Shown here: positions 52,099 through 61,230 of the stretch, piece after piece
How positions within the stretch are numbered: the stretch's first letter is position 1
How the letters are laid out: each line of letters begins with the position of its first letter
Assembly (NCBI RefSeq): GCF_029960785.1
Contig: NZ_JASBQE010000046.1
Location: 1-64,000, forward strand
Direction: 5' to 3'
Source: Polyangium sp. 15x6
Lineage (GTDB): Bacteria > Myxococcota_A > Polyangia > Polyangiales > Polyangiaceae
DNA: 64,000 nucleotides
Notes under the pieces: generated by a model
Seen by the model: the letters and a program-made list of their open reading frames with translations, nothing else
Told to the model about the DNA's origin: nothing
Database searches by the model: none
Position numbers and translations under genes: made by a program

Positions 52099-53166
52099 TC
52101 AGTTGTCTGGACAAGCGCTGTTCGGGATGTTGAAGCCGCACCTCGTTCCCAGGCTCTGGTTGTTCACCACGTCCGACGAGAAGACATTCGAGTGCACCCG
52201 CGTCTCGGTCGCCGACCCCGTGATGTACACGCCGTTGTAGCCATTGCTTTCGAAGCGGTTGTTCTCGACCATGGTCGCGTAGGAGCCGAGCATCATGGCG
52301 CCGACGAGGCTCCCCTCGAAGCGGTTGCCCGAGAAGAGGTGATCGTTGTTCCACGCGCCCGGGCCGTCCGAGGGGCCGAAGACCTTGACGCTGTAGAACG
52401 TGGCGAGGCCCAGCGTGCTGTCGCGGACGCGCCAGTGATTGGCACCCCTGTGGAGCATCATGTTGAAGGCGTTCCCGTAGAACGTCGACTTGTCGACGAG
52501 CACCGAATACGCGTCCTTGCCGAAGAGGCCCACCGCGAAGCCCGAGACGCGGACGTTCTCGAGCCGAACGATATTGCCCCCCGACACGTTGATGCCCGAG
52601 TTCCAGGTGCCGCCGCTCCCGCGGACGATCCACAGGTCGCGGATGACATTTTCGGAGACACCACTCGGGAGCACCGGCTCGACGCTGAGCGCAGGCGCAT
52701 GGTCGGGCAGATTCCAGAAGGCGAGCACGCCCTGGCCGGCGGGACCGACGCCCGCCAGCGTGAAGCGGGCCGGGATCTGGATGGGCTCGTAAACGTCGCA
52801 CTCCTCGTCGACGATGAGGGTCGCATTCGCGTGCTCGCTGTTCTTCACCTCCTTGAGGAAGCAGGGGAGGTTTTCACAGCCAATCTCGCTCAGGAAGTAA
52901 AATCGATCCTTGAAGAGGCCCGAAAGCCCCCCGGGGGGGATGCCCGGGCAGCTCGTGATGTCGTCGACGAACGTGGACATCGCGTCCGCATCGAAGCCCG
53001 CCAGCATCTGCGCGTTCGTTGGAGGGGCGGTCTGCGCGTGTGCGATGCCCTCGACGAGGTCATCGGACCATCGATAGGCAGCCGATGCCACGACGGAAGC
53101 GCATGCGACGAGCACGGCGGCGCGCACGGCGATGGGACGAGTGAAGATGCGGAACGTGGTGCTCAT
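52099..53166 (-). CDS. Exported right-handed beta-helix protein
   Basis: 355 aa from ATG 53166 (ATG 53175 is three codons upstream). A hydrophobic N-terminal region (RAAVLVACASVVASA) serves as signal or anchor. The centre has regularly spaced strands with Asn/Gly turns (NVIRDLWIVRGSGG, NIVRLENVRVSGFAVGLFGK, VLVDKSTFYGNAFNMMLHRG, HLFSGNRFEGSL, MVENNRFESNGYNGVYITG). This is typical of pectate-lyase-like parallel beta-helices (PbH1 repeats). Such folds often bind or cleave polysaccharides, and no catalytic residues can be assigned. Four Cys in the N-terminal part (TSCPG, IGCENLPC, EECDV) may pair. It is divergent from the kinase operon. Confidence 0.82.
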   Translation of the reverse strand: MSTTFRIFTRPIAVRAAVLVACASVVASAAYRWSDDLVEGIAHAQTAPPTNAQMLAGFDADAMSTFVDDITSCPGIPPGGLSGLFKDRFYFLSEIGCENLPCFLKEVKNSEHANATLIVDEECDVYEPIQIPARFTLAGVGPAGQGVLAFWNLPDHAPALSVEPVLPSGVSENVIRDLWIVRGSGGTWNSGINVSGGNIVRLENVRVSGFAVGLFGKDAYSVLVDKSTFYGNAFNMMLHRGANHWRVRDSTLGLATFYSVKVFGPSDGPGAWNNDHLFSGNRFEGSLVGAMMLGSYATMVENNRFESNGYNGVYITGSATETRVHSNVFSSDVVNNQSLGTRCGFNIPNSACPDN

Positions 53167-53525
53167 GATTGCCAATGCCTCGCGGTAAGGGTCGAAATCG
53201 TCTCGATCGGTCTTCGGTCGGTCCTCGGTCGGACAGCAATGACCATGCCGCGCGCATTTCCCCGCACGTCACGAGGAGAGAACGCCCATCTCCGACCCAA
53301 ACTGTTACGTCCGCGCTACGGTCGCCAACGGAGGTGTCATGGCGTCGTGTCAGTGTCACGCGCGCGTTACACCGACGAGCGCGCGCACGGCGTGATCGTC
53401 TCGACCCGCATGCATGAGAGGCTGAATCGGGCATGGTACGGGTGTTGCTTGGCGGAAGCGATCGTCTTGAAAGGCAGGGCATCGTGAAGGACGTCGGCGA
53501 CGAGGGGAGGAGCGAGGACCCTCCT
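53167..53525. other. 359-bp gap between divergent genes
   Basis: No gene is visible. It should hold the promoters for the beta-helix gene and the kinase operon. A short direct repeat of TCGGTC units occurs at about 53200-53232. Two in-frame alternative starts for the kinase (53433 ATG, 53484 GTG) lie in its last part, so the true gap may be shorter. Confidence 0.5.
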
Positions 53526-56500
53526 ATGGCCGCGACCGCGGAAGCTGCGGTCGTGGATCCCGGGGCGCCTCCTCGCGCCGCCGGGCCGGCGCTGCGAAAC
53601 ACGGTGAGCGATGATCGAAAGCACGCGGCGGCCCTCCCTGGGATGGCCGTGCTCGAGCGTGCTCCGCGGGACGAGATTCGGGAGCTGCCGCCTTCGATAT
53701 GGGAGAGGTTCGACGATCTCTCCCTCCTCGGTCGAGGCGGCATGGGCACGGTTTATCGCGGGTGGGACAAGCAGCTCGCGCGGGACGTGGCCCTCAAATT
53801 CGTCCACGGGCACGACGCGGCGCGCTTTCTGCGCGAGGCGCGGGCGCAGGCGCGGATCAATCATGACAATGTCTGCAAGATCTACGACGTGGGGTTTGCC
53901 GACGGGCAGCCCTACATCACGATGCAGCTCGTGCGCGGGGAGCCGCTCTCGTCGGCTTCTCGCGAGATGACGCTCGAGGAGAAGGTCAAGGTCATTCGCG
54001 AATCGGCCAGCGCGCTCCACGAGGCGCATCGGCTCGGCCTCGTGCACCGGGACGTCAAGCCGCAGAACATCCTCGTCGAGCGCACCGAAGATGGGCTCTT
54101 TCGGCCCTTCGTCATGGATTTCGGCCTGGCGCGTATCGTGGGGGAGCGCGGGGAGACCCTGACGGGCCAGGTCGCAGGAACCCCGGCGTACATGGCGCCC
54201 GAGCAGGCGCGCGGGGAGATTCGTTCGCTCGATCGGCGCACGGACGTGTATTCGCTGGGCGCCACGCTCTACGACATGCTCGCGGGTCGGCCGCCGTTCG
54301 TCGAGGAGCATCCATGGAAGGTCTTGATGCGGATCGCCACCGAGGACGCGCCTGCGCTTCGGAGCGTGTGTCCGCGTGTTCCTGCGGATCTCGAGACGAT
54401 CGTGATGAAATGCCTCGAGCGGGATCCGGGGCAGCGTTACGAATCCGCACGGGCGCTCGGGGAGGATTTGCAACGGTACCTCGATGGCGAGCCTGTGCTC
54501 GCCCGCAAGGCGTCGGTCGGTTATCGGCTGGTGAAGCTCGCTCGCAAGCACAGGGCCCTCGTCTCGCTCGTGGCGCTCGGGCTCGTCGTGGCTGCCGTGC
54601 TTCTGGGGTTCGCCCTTCGGGCACGGCGGCTCGCCGCGGAGGAGGCGCGGCTCGCGCAGGAGCTAGGCGAGGACGTGAAGGAGATGCAGCTCTTCATGCG
54701 GTATGCGTACTCGCTGCCGCTGCACGACGTCGAGCGAGAGCGGGCCGTGGTTCGCAAACGGCTCGCGGAGATCGAGGCAAGGATCTCGGTGACGGGGGCG
54801 ATCGGGCGAGGGGCCGGGCATTACGCGATCGGGCGAGGGCATCTGGCGCTGCAGGAGCCGGAGAAGGCGCTCGGGCATTTGAAAGAGGCGCAGGTTGCGG
54901 GGTACACGTCGCCGGAGCTCGAATATGCGCTCGGGCGGGCGATGGCGCATGTTTATCGCGAAGAGGTCGAGGGGCTGCGGAGGATCGAGGACAAGAAAGA
55001 GCGCGCTGAGCGCAAGGCGGAGCTCGACGCGACGTACAAGACCCCGGCGCTCGCGCATCTGCGCGCGGCGACGGGATCGAGGCTGGAGCACCCCGCGTAC
55101 GTCGAGGGGCTCATCGCGCTGGTCGAGGGGCGGCACGAGGACACGTTGCGGCTCGCAAAGCAGGCTGAGAGCGAGGCCCCGTGGTTCTACGAGGCGGTGG
55201 TGCTCGAGGCGGAGACGCGCTTCGCGATGGGGAGCGAGTTCAGGCACGACGCGGCATTCGATTACGAGAGGATGATGTCGCATTTCGGCCCCGCCATCGA
55301 GGCGTACCGGCGCGCCTCCGCCGTGGGCACGAGTGACCCGGCGGTGCACGAGGGGGCGTGCAACGTCTTCGTGCAGATCTTGAACGCGGCAGCATTGACC
55401 CGACGGAGCGTGCAGGAGCCCTTCGAGGAGGGCAAGAAGGTATGCGAGCAGGCGGTCGCCTCGGACCCGAGGCGGGGGTCGGCGCACGTCGCGCGGGCTT
55501 ACCTTCATCATCCCTGGACATGGGCCGTGTACTACACGAAAACCGATCGGGTTTCGCTCTGGCGTGATCAAGTCGACATGGCGGAAAATGCCGCCCGGAT
55601 GGCAAACGAAGACCCGGTTGCGCATTGGCTCGTGGGGGCTGCGTGGCACGTGTACGGAATTGCGTTATATCATGCCAATCTGGACGCGGACGGCGCATTC
55701 GAGCGATCCGAGGCCGGGTGTCTCGAGTCGCTCCGTCTCAGCCCCACCTTCGCGTTGCCGAACAACGATCTCGTGCGCGTGTACATCATGCGCGCGCACC
55801 TCGCCGAAATTCGCGGCGCGGATACGTTCGCGTTCATCGATCGTGCGCGTGCGGCGGTGGTGCGCGCGCGGTCGAAGGCACCAGATTTCAAACCGGTACG
55901 ACAGTCTCAATGGGACCTGAACATTGATGAAATTTTACTCCGTCTCGAGCATGGCCAGGATCCGACATCCCTGATCGCATCGGCCAACCACGACTGCAAC
56001 GACCCCATCCTCCCTTTGGCCAAGGATGAGAAACCAGCGCACGCCAGATATTGCTACCTAATGGCCCTGTTCGATGTGGACTTCGCCCTGGCCAGCGGTC
56101 GCGATCCCCGCGCGTCGCTTGCTCGTGCGGCGGAGCTCGTCGAAGACCTGCACACACTCGAACTCCGAGAGGAGCTTTTCGTGCGCGCAGCGCAGGCTGC
56201 CCTGGCCCGCGGAGAGTCACCGGAGGCCGACGTCACCCGTGCGATCGAGGCGATTCTCAGCGACAGCGCAACGACCGGGATGAGCCGGTTCGCTTCCATG
56301 AACCTCGGCCTCATGCAACTCACGCTCCTTCGATGGGCCATGATCCAGGGCACTGTGAACGCCCGGATGTTCGAGGAGCCCCTGGAGAGCCTCGCGCCCA
56401 TCTCGGGCCCGAAGCACGTCGATCCGCAGCCCTTCCAGCTCGCCGCCGCGGTCCACGAGCGCCGCGCCGCCTGGCTGCTCGGCCAACGAAAGGACCCCTC

Positions 56501-56765
56501 GGAGGCGCTCGCGAAAGGGTTTGGCATGATCGACGAGGCATTCCGCCGAAACCCGCGCATGCCCCGGGCCTTCGCCACGCGCGGCGATCTGCACCTCGTC
56601 GAGGCGCGCGCCGCGAAGGATCCCAAGATCCGCGAAGAAGCCGCGCGGCGCGCCAAGGAATCCTTTGACGCGGCCCTCGCCGGCAACAAATTCCTCGCCC
56701 GCGAGACCGAGGCCTCTCGCAGGGAGGTCGACCGGATGCTCGAAGCAGAAGACTCCTCGAAATGA
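53526..56765 (+). CDS. Ser/Thr protein kinase with large TPR-like region
   Basis: 1079 aa from ATG 53526, with GAGG 9 bases upstream; GTG 53484 (AAGGCAGG before it) and ATG 53433 are possible starts. The kinase domain begins near residue 60: GRGGMGTVYRG, Lys91, HRDVKPQN (174-181), DFG (198-200) and APE. One membrane helix (345-364, ALVSLVALGLVVAAVLLGFAL) separates it from about 700 residues of helical, TPR-like repeats expected outside the cytoplasm (for example YALGRAMAHVYREEVEGL). It is followed 25 bp later by a TonB-dependent receptor and then a lipoprotein, so the kinase may belong to an uptake or surface-sensing operon. Confidence 0.9.
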   Translation: MAATAEAAVVDPGAPPRAAGPALRNTVSDDRKHAAALPGMAVLERAPRDEIRELPPSIWERFDDLSLLGRGGMGTVYRGWDKQLARDVALKFVHGHDAARFLREARAQARINHDNVCKIYDVGFADGQPYITMQLVRGEPLSSASREMTLEEKVKVIRESASALHEAHRLGLVHRDVKPQNILVERTEDGLFRPFVMDFGLARIVGERGETLTGQVAGTPAYMAPEQARGEIRSLDRRTDVYSLGATLYDMLAGRPPFVEEHPWKVLMRIATEDAPALRSVCPRVPADLETIVMKCLERDPGQRYESARALGEDLQRYLDGEPVLARKASVGYRLVKLARKHRALVSLVALGLVVAAVLLGFALRARRLAAEEARLAQELGEDVKEMQLFMRYAYSLPLHDVERERAVVRKRLAEIEARISVTGAIGRGAGHYAIGRGHLALQEPEKALGHLKEAQVAGYTSPELEYALGRAMAHVYREEVEGLRRIEDKKERAERKAELDATYKTPALAHLRAATGSRLEHPAYVEGLIALVEGRHEDTLRLAKQAESEAPWFYEAVVLEAETRFAMGSEFRHDAAFDYERMMSHFGPAIEAYRRASAVGTSDPAVHEGACNVFVQILNAAALTRRSVQEPFEEGKKVCEQAVASDPRRGSAHVARAYLHHPWTWAVYYTKTDRVSLWRDQVDMAENAARMANEDPVAHWLVGAAWHVYGIALYHANLDADGAFERSEAGCLESLRLSPTFALPNNDLVRVYIMRAHLAEIRGADTFAFIDRARAAVVRARSKAPDFKPVRQSQWDLNIDEILLRLEHGQDPTSLIASANHDCNDPILPLAKDEKPAHARYCYLMALFDVDFALASGRDPRASLARAAELVEDLHTLELREELFVRAAQAALARGESPEADVTRAIEAILSDSATTGMSRFASMNLGLMQLTLLRWAMIQGTVNARMFEEPLESLAPISGPKHVDPQPFQLAAAVHERRAAWLLGQRKDPSEALAKGFGMIDEAFRRNPRMPRAFATRGDLHLVEARAAKDPKIREEAARRAKESFDAALAGNKFLARETEASRREVDRMLEAEDSSK

Positions 56766-56790
56766 CGTGGACCAAGAATAGAGGATTGAC

Positions 56791-59700
56791 ATGCGCTTGA
56801 TCTCCAGAGCCACACGATGCTTTCTCATGGGAGCGACCTGCGTCGGGCTGCTCGTCGCGCCTCCTGCCTTCGCCGCCGGAGACGCGGTCTTGACCGGGAC
56901 CATCCGCGACGCGTCGACCAAAAAGCCGCTCGCGAACGTCGTCGTCACCGTGACCTCCCCCGCGCTGCAGGGCGAGCAGACCGTCGTGACCGACGCGGCC
57001 GGCAACTATCGCGTCCCTCAGCTCCCACCGGGCGAATACACGATTCGGCTCGATGGGGATCGGCACAAGCCCTTCTCTCGCGGCGGGATCACGCTCCGCA
57101 CGAGCAGCACGCTCCGCGCCAACCTGGAGCTCATGCCGGACGAGCTGCGAGAGGAGATCGAAGTCGTCGCCAAGGCCCCGACGGTCGACATCGGATCGAC
57201 GACGACGGGCTTGATCGTCGATTCGGATCTTTCGCATCGCCTCGCGGTGGCCCCCCCGGGAGGTCGTGCGTCCGCCGTGCGATCGTTCGAGAGCCTCGGA
57301 GCGCTCGCGCCCGGCGCGCAGCCGACCCCCATCGGCTTTAGCATCAACGGCTCGTCGGCCCCCGAAAACCGATTCCAGATCGACGGCGTCTCCGTGGGCA
57401 GCGCATCGGACGGCATCAACGATACGCCGCTTTCGCTCGAGTTCGTCAAGGAGGTCAACATCGCCACGGGTGGATACATGCCCGAGTACGGCCGGACGAC
57501 CGGCGGCGTGTTCGATGTCGTCACGAAGTCGGGTGGCAACGAGTTTCATGGGTCGGTCTTCGGCAGCTTCACGCCGGGCGCATTCGAGGGACAACGAAAG
57601 CCCGTGCGCGCGGCGGGCACCGTGGTCGCCGTCGACCAGAAGCTCGGCGCGATGCGTGATTTCGGTTTCGAGCTGGGCGGGCCCATCATGAAGGATCGCC
57701 TCTGGTTCTACGCGGGCTTGAACGTGGCCATGCAGGACCTCGATATCGTGCGCTCGCTCAATCGCTTGCGGTACGAGACGAACCCCGACGGCTCCTTGGT
57801 GCTGGACGCGAAGGGCAACCCCATCAGCCTCCGCGACGAGTACGGATTTCAGCTCACCTCGCCCATCGAAGGAGGCACGCGTCGATACATCGCTTCCAAG
57901 GAGACGCTGCAATACATCGGCAAGCTGACCTGGCTCATCAACCCCTCGCACACGTTGACGCTCTCCGTGTTCGGCTCGCCCACGTCGTCCGGCGGTGATG
58001 GGCGAATCTCGCTCAACGGGGTCACGGGCACGACCACGACGATCAACACGAGCTTGCTGGAAGGAGAATACGCGGCCTTCGGGAGGCAGGAAGAGCAGAG
58101 GATCAACACGGTCTCGCTCAAGCTCTCGTCGTCCTTCCTGAACAAGAAGCTGCTCCTCGACACGACGCTCGGATATCACCACGCTTATTCGAATCGCCTG
58201 CCGGTCGACGGGTCGGGAATCGGCAGCGGCCAGGGGCTCGATACCGTGCCCGGCATCTCGTGGACGCGGGGGACCCCGCACACCATCGCCGATTTCGAGA
58301 ATCTCCCGGCGGGGAGCGGCTGCGAGCCCAAGGGTTCGACGAAGGTCATCTATTGCCCCGTGCGCGCGTACCTGACCGGCGGACCCGGGAACGTCAACGA
58401 AAACATCACGAACCGCTTCCAGGGTCGAGCCGTCCTCACGTACCTCTTGAGCGCGCTCGGGCAACACGTCATCAAGGCGGGGATCGACCTCGAGGTGTCG
58501 AACAGCCTGTTCGCGCGAGCGAACACCGGAAACGTGTGGTTCTCGGAGACGTACGACGGCTCCGCCTGGCAGGTCTGGCGCATCGGAAACCTGACGAGCC
58601 CGGACAACGTGTACGTGCCGAGCTTGCAGTCTCCCACGACGCACTCCACCATCGTCGGCGGGTTCGTTCAGGATAGCTTCACGTTCCTGGACCGGGTCAC
58701 GGTGAATGCGGGGTTGCGGTACGACGCGCAGATGATGTCGAGCAGCGAGGGGGTGGGCATGGTGCTGCCCAACCAGTGGTCTCCGCGCGTCGGAGCCATT
58801 TACGACCCCACCGGTCAGGGCCGGTCGAAGATCTTCGCCAGCTACGCGCGTTATTACGAAAACGTGCCCCTCGGCCTGGCCGAGGGCTTGTTCGTTCAGC
58901 GGCCGTTCACCGTGTCCAATGTGTCGAAATCCGTGTGCGACCCGTCCGATCCCACCAAGGTCGAGGCCTGCCTGGACCCGAAGAACCGCCTCACGATCGG
59001 AACGCCGTTCTCGCCGAACCGGCAATGGGGTTTTTATTACGGCGATCGCGCGCCGGTGGATCCGGAGATCGAGGCGCAGTCGATGGACGAGATCTCGGCG
59101 GGCGGCGAGTACCAGGTCTTCGACGCTGCGCGCGTGGGCCTGAACTACACGCACCGGTCGCTCCATCGCGTCATCGAGAACATGAGCCGGGATGAAGGGA
59201 CGTCGTTCTTCGTTGGCAATCCCGGGCACGGCGCGGCCTCCGACTTCCCCGAGGCGCGACGTGATTACGATGCCTTGACGCTGTTCTTCCAGAAGTCGTT
59301 CTCCCAGGGGTGGCTCGCGCTCGCCAGCTACACGGCGTCCTTTCTCCGCGGGAACTATCCCGGGCTCGCCACGAGCAACTATCCGTCCCCGCACACGCTC
59401 TCGGACTTCGACCTGCTCTCGCTCCTGCCGAACCGCGATGGCCCGCTCCCCGGGGATCGGCGCCATACGGTCAAGGTCTACGGCGCCAAGGAATTCGCGC
59501 TCCCGAAGAACATCCGCATCAACGTCGGAATGAGCTACACGGGCACGTCGGGCGCCCCGCTCGATGTCCTCGGCGCTCATCCCTATTACGGTCGGGGCGC
59601 CGCATTCATCCTGCCGCGTGGTTCGGGTGGCAATCTGCCGTGGATCCACAGCATCGATTCGAACCTCGCCATCGGCTACAAGATCAGCAAGGACAGCACG

Positions 59701-59988
59701 CTCTCCGTGAACGTGGACGTGTTCAACTTGTTCAACTTCCAGGCCGAGACCGGCCGCGATCAATCCTTCACGTACGCAAACGTCCGGCCCATCGAGGGAG
59801 GAACGCAATCGGACCTGCCGGAGAAGGACGAGTCGGCATGCGCGACCGGCGCCGGTTGTCGGTACAAGCTCGTGAACTTCGCGGACGGCTCGCCCTTCGA
59901 TCCCGCCAACCGAAACCCCAACTACGGCAGCCCCACATCGTACCAGGCCCCGAGGACGATCCGCATGGGCGTCAGGTTGACCTTCTGA
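56791..59988 (+). CDS. TonB-dependent receptor (Oar-like) with carboxypeptidase-regulatory-like domain
   Basis: 1065 aa from ATG 56791. The signal peptide ends PAFAAG (about 29). Residues 30-115 form a CarboxypepD_reg-like domain (LTGTIRDASTKKPLANVVVTV, NYRVPQLPPGEYTIRL). A plug-like region with INGSSAPENRFQIDGVSV and YMPEYGRTTGGVFDVVTKSG follows, then a long beta-barrel ending in VRLTF with the C-terminal Phe typical of outer-membrane barrels. The plan is that of the Oar/SusC-like branch. It should import, or in the case of Oar help display or secrete, something across the outer membrane using TonB energy. It lies between a kinase gene and a lipoprotein gene, with gaps of 25 and 23 bp. Confidence 0.9.
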   Translation: MRLISRATRCFLMGATCVGLLVAPPAFAAGDAVLTGTIRDASTKKPLANVVVTVTSPALQGEQTVVTDAAGNYRVPQLPPGEYTIRLDGDRHKPFSRGGITLRTSSTLRANLELMPDELREEIEVVAKAPTVDIGSTTTGLIVDSDLSHRLAVAPPGGRASAVRSFESLGALAPGAQPTPIGFSINGSSAPENRFQIDGVSVGSASDGINDTPLSLEFVKEVNIATGGYMPEYGRTTGGVFDVVTKSGGNEFHGSVFGSFTPGAFEGQRKPVRAAGTVVAVDQKLGAMRDFGFELGGPIMKDRLWFYAGLNVAMQDLDIVRSLNRLRYETNPDGSLVLDAKGNPISLRDEYGFQLTSPIEGGTRRYIASKETLQYIGKLTWLINPSHTLTLSVFGSPTSSGGDGRISLNGVTGTTTTINTSLLEGEYAAFGRQEEQRINTVSLKLSSSFLNKKLLLDTTLGYHHAYSNRLPVDGSGIGSGQGLDTVPGISWTRGTPHTIADFENLPAGSGCEPKGSTKVIYCPVRAYLTGGPGNVNENITNRFQGRAVLTYLLSALGQHVIKAGIDLEVSNSLFARANTGNVWFSETYDGSAWQVWRIGNLTSPDNVYVPSLQSPTTHSTIVGGFVQDSFTFLDRVTVNAGLRYDAQMMSSSEGVGMVLPNQWSPRVGAIYDPTGQGRSKIFASYARYYENVPLGLAEGLFVQRPFTVSNVSKSVCDPSDPTKVEACLDPKNRLTIGTPFSPNRQWGFYYGDRAPVDPEIEAQSMDEISAGGEYQVFDAARVGLNYTHRSLHRVIENMSRDEGTSFFVGNPGHGAASDFPEARRDYDALTLFFQKSFSQGWLALASYTASFLRGNYPGLATSNYPSPHTLSDFDLLSLLPNRDGPLPGDRRHTVKVYGAKEFALPKNIRINVGMSYTGTSGAPLDVLGAHPYYGRGAAFILPRGSGGNLPWIHSIDSNLAIGYKISKDSTLSVNVDVFNLFNFQAETGRDQSFTYANVRPIEGGTQSDLPEKDESACATGAGCRYKLVNFADGSPFDPANRNPNYGSPTSYQAPRTIRMGVRLTF

Positions 59989-60011
59989 TCGCGTGAACGA
60001 GGAGACGAATC

Positions 60012-60881
60012 ATGAAACGCCACGATCACATCAAGTCGTTCGCCCTCGGGGCCTGTGCGCTCCTGTTCACGGCCGCATTCGGCACGTCATGCGAGCAGCC
60101 GCCAATCCTCTGCGAGGTCGCGAGCGGTGCCTATATCGTGAAGTACTTCCCGAAAGAAGCCGGCAACGATTGCCTCATGCTGCCAGGGGAAGAGGTAGGG
60201 ATGTCCGTGTACAACCCGCCGAAGGGAGATGACCGAGAAATCGATGCCCTCCGGGCAACGGTCGCGATCCAGGCAACCTCGATGGGCGTTCTGGCGGACA
60301 CCGCGAAGGCCACGGCGGAGGCGACGGATCCAGACCCGAACCACAAGCAATACTCGTTCGGCAATTACACGGCCCGGCCAGACGCGAACGATTTCTGCGC
60401 AGCATCGGACCTCTCCGTCGCCGAGCAGCACATCCCGGAGACGGCCTACGAGGACAAAGACGGGAACCCCGCAATCTACCCCGAGACGCGGCTCGCCTAC
60501 GAATGGCGCGACGTGCGGGTACACATGGCCTTCGCAACACCAGGCAACGCCGCGACAGGCGAAGTGACCATCACGCGAGAGAGCGAAGACCCCGCTACAG
60601 GCAATCGCGAGACCTGCACCACGACCTACATCGCGAGCGCCCTGTTCCCCTCCGTCGGTTGCGAAGCCGTAGACGCCGCAGGTCAAGCGACAGGAACGCC
60701 CGACGACACGCGCTGCTGCGCCAAGGCCAACCCAGACAAAGGAAGGCCCTTCGGCTCCGGCATCCACCCCGATTTCAAGGTAAAGTGTGACCCAACCCTG
60801 CTTCAGTGCGTGCTCGACTGGAAGCCAGGGGAATCCTTCCCGCCCCTCGGGGCGAATTCCTTTTGCGGCGACGGGAGCTGA
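60012..60881 (+). CDS. Lipoprotein downstream of the TonB-dependent receptor
   Basis: 289 aa from ATG 60012, with GAGGAGACG upstream. The signal ends AAFGTSC (Cys27). The mature protein has scattered Cys (ILCEV, NDCLM, DFCAA, ETCTT, VGCEA, RCCAK, KCDPTLLQC, SFCG), so several disulfides are likely. There is no recognisable domain. Its position 23 bp after an Oar-like receptor suggests a surface partner that may cap or assist the barrel, in the manner of SusD-type or other accessory lipoproteins, although no SusD similarity is visible. Copy B of the inverted-repeat element begins 20 bp after its stop. Confidence 0.75.
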   Translation: MKRHDHIKSFALGACALLFTAAFGTSCEQPPILCEVASGAYIVKYFPKEAGNDCLMLPGEEVGMSVYNPPKGDDREIDALRATVAIQATSMGVLADTAKATAEATDPDPNHKQYSFGNYTARPDANDFCAASDLSVAEQHIPETAYEDKDGNPAIYPETRLAYEWRDVRVHMAFATPGNAATGEVTITRESEDPATGNRETCTTTYIASALFPSVGCEAVDAAGQATGTPDDTRCCAKANPDKGRPFGSGIHPDFKVKCDPTLLQCVLDWKPGESFPPLGANSFCGDGS

Positions 60882-60901
60882 GTCTCTCATCGGGGGCGCC
60901 G

Positions 60902-61206
60902 CGCCGGGGCGCTGCCCCGGACCCCGCGGGGGCTATCCGCCCCTCGACCCGGACCAGGGCAAGCCCTGGACCTCAGGTGGAAGAACTGCGCTCCGCGCAG
61001 TTCTTCCAACGGGCCCGTTGGAAGACAGCGTTGCCAGTCGAAAGGGCAGCGCGGCTGTCTCGGCTGGCAGGATCGTCGCCGGTCTTGACCCGACTCGTTC
61101 GATGAACTGCGCATCGCGCAGTTCATCGACCCCGGGTCCAGCGCTTGCGCTGGTCCGGGTCCAGGGGCGGATAGCCCCTGGTGGGGCCTGGGGCAACGCC
61201 CCAGCG
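60902..61206. repeat. Inverted-repeat element, copy B (305 bp)
   Basis: Same plan and orientation as copy A at 13796-14098, with high identity in the arms and partly in the centre. The hairpin corresponding to 13873-13901 keeps its 13-bp stem while the loop changes from GAT to TCC. The small stem CCAGCGC/GCGCTGG of copy A reads CCAGGGC/GCCCTGG here, a paired change that keeps pairing. It fills nearly all of the 349-bp gap between a lipoprotein gene and the convergent histidine kinase gene; the flanks hold nothing else clear. Confidence 0.85.
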
Positions 61207-61230
61207 CAACGCCTTCCAGCTGAGACCCCG

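Noticed and set aside
56320-59808. 1162-codon open frame on the minus strand opposite the kinase end and the receptor gene
   Set aside because: High-GC antisense shadow: Arg/Asp/Gly-rich, no domain, no ribosome site, fully opposite recognisable genes.
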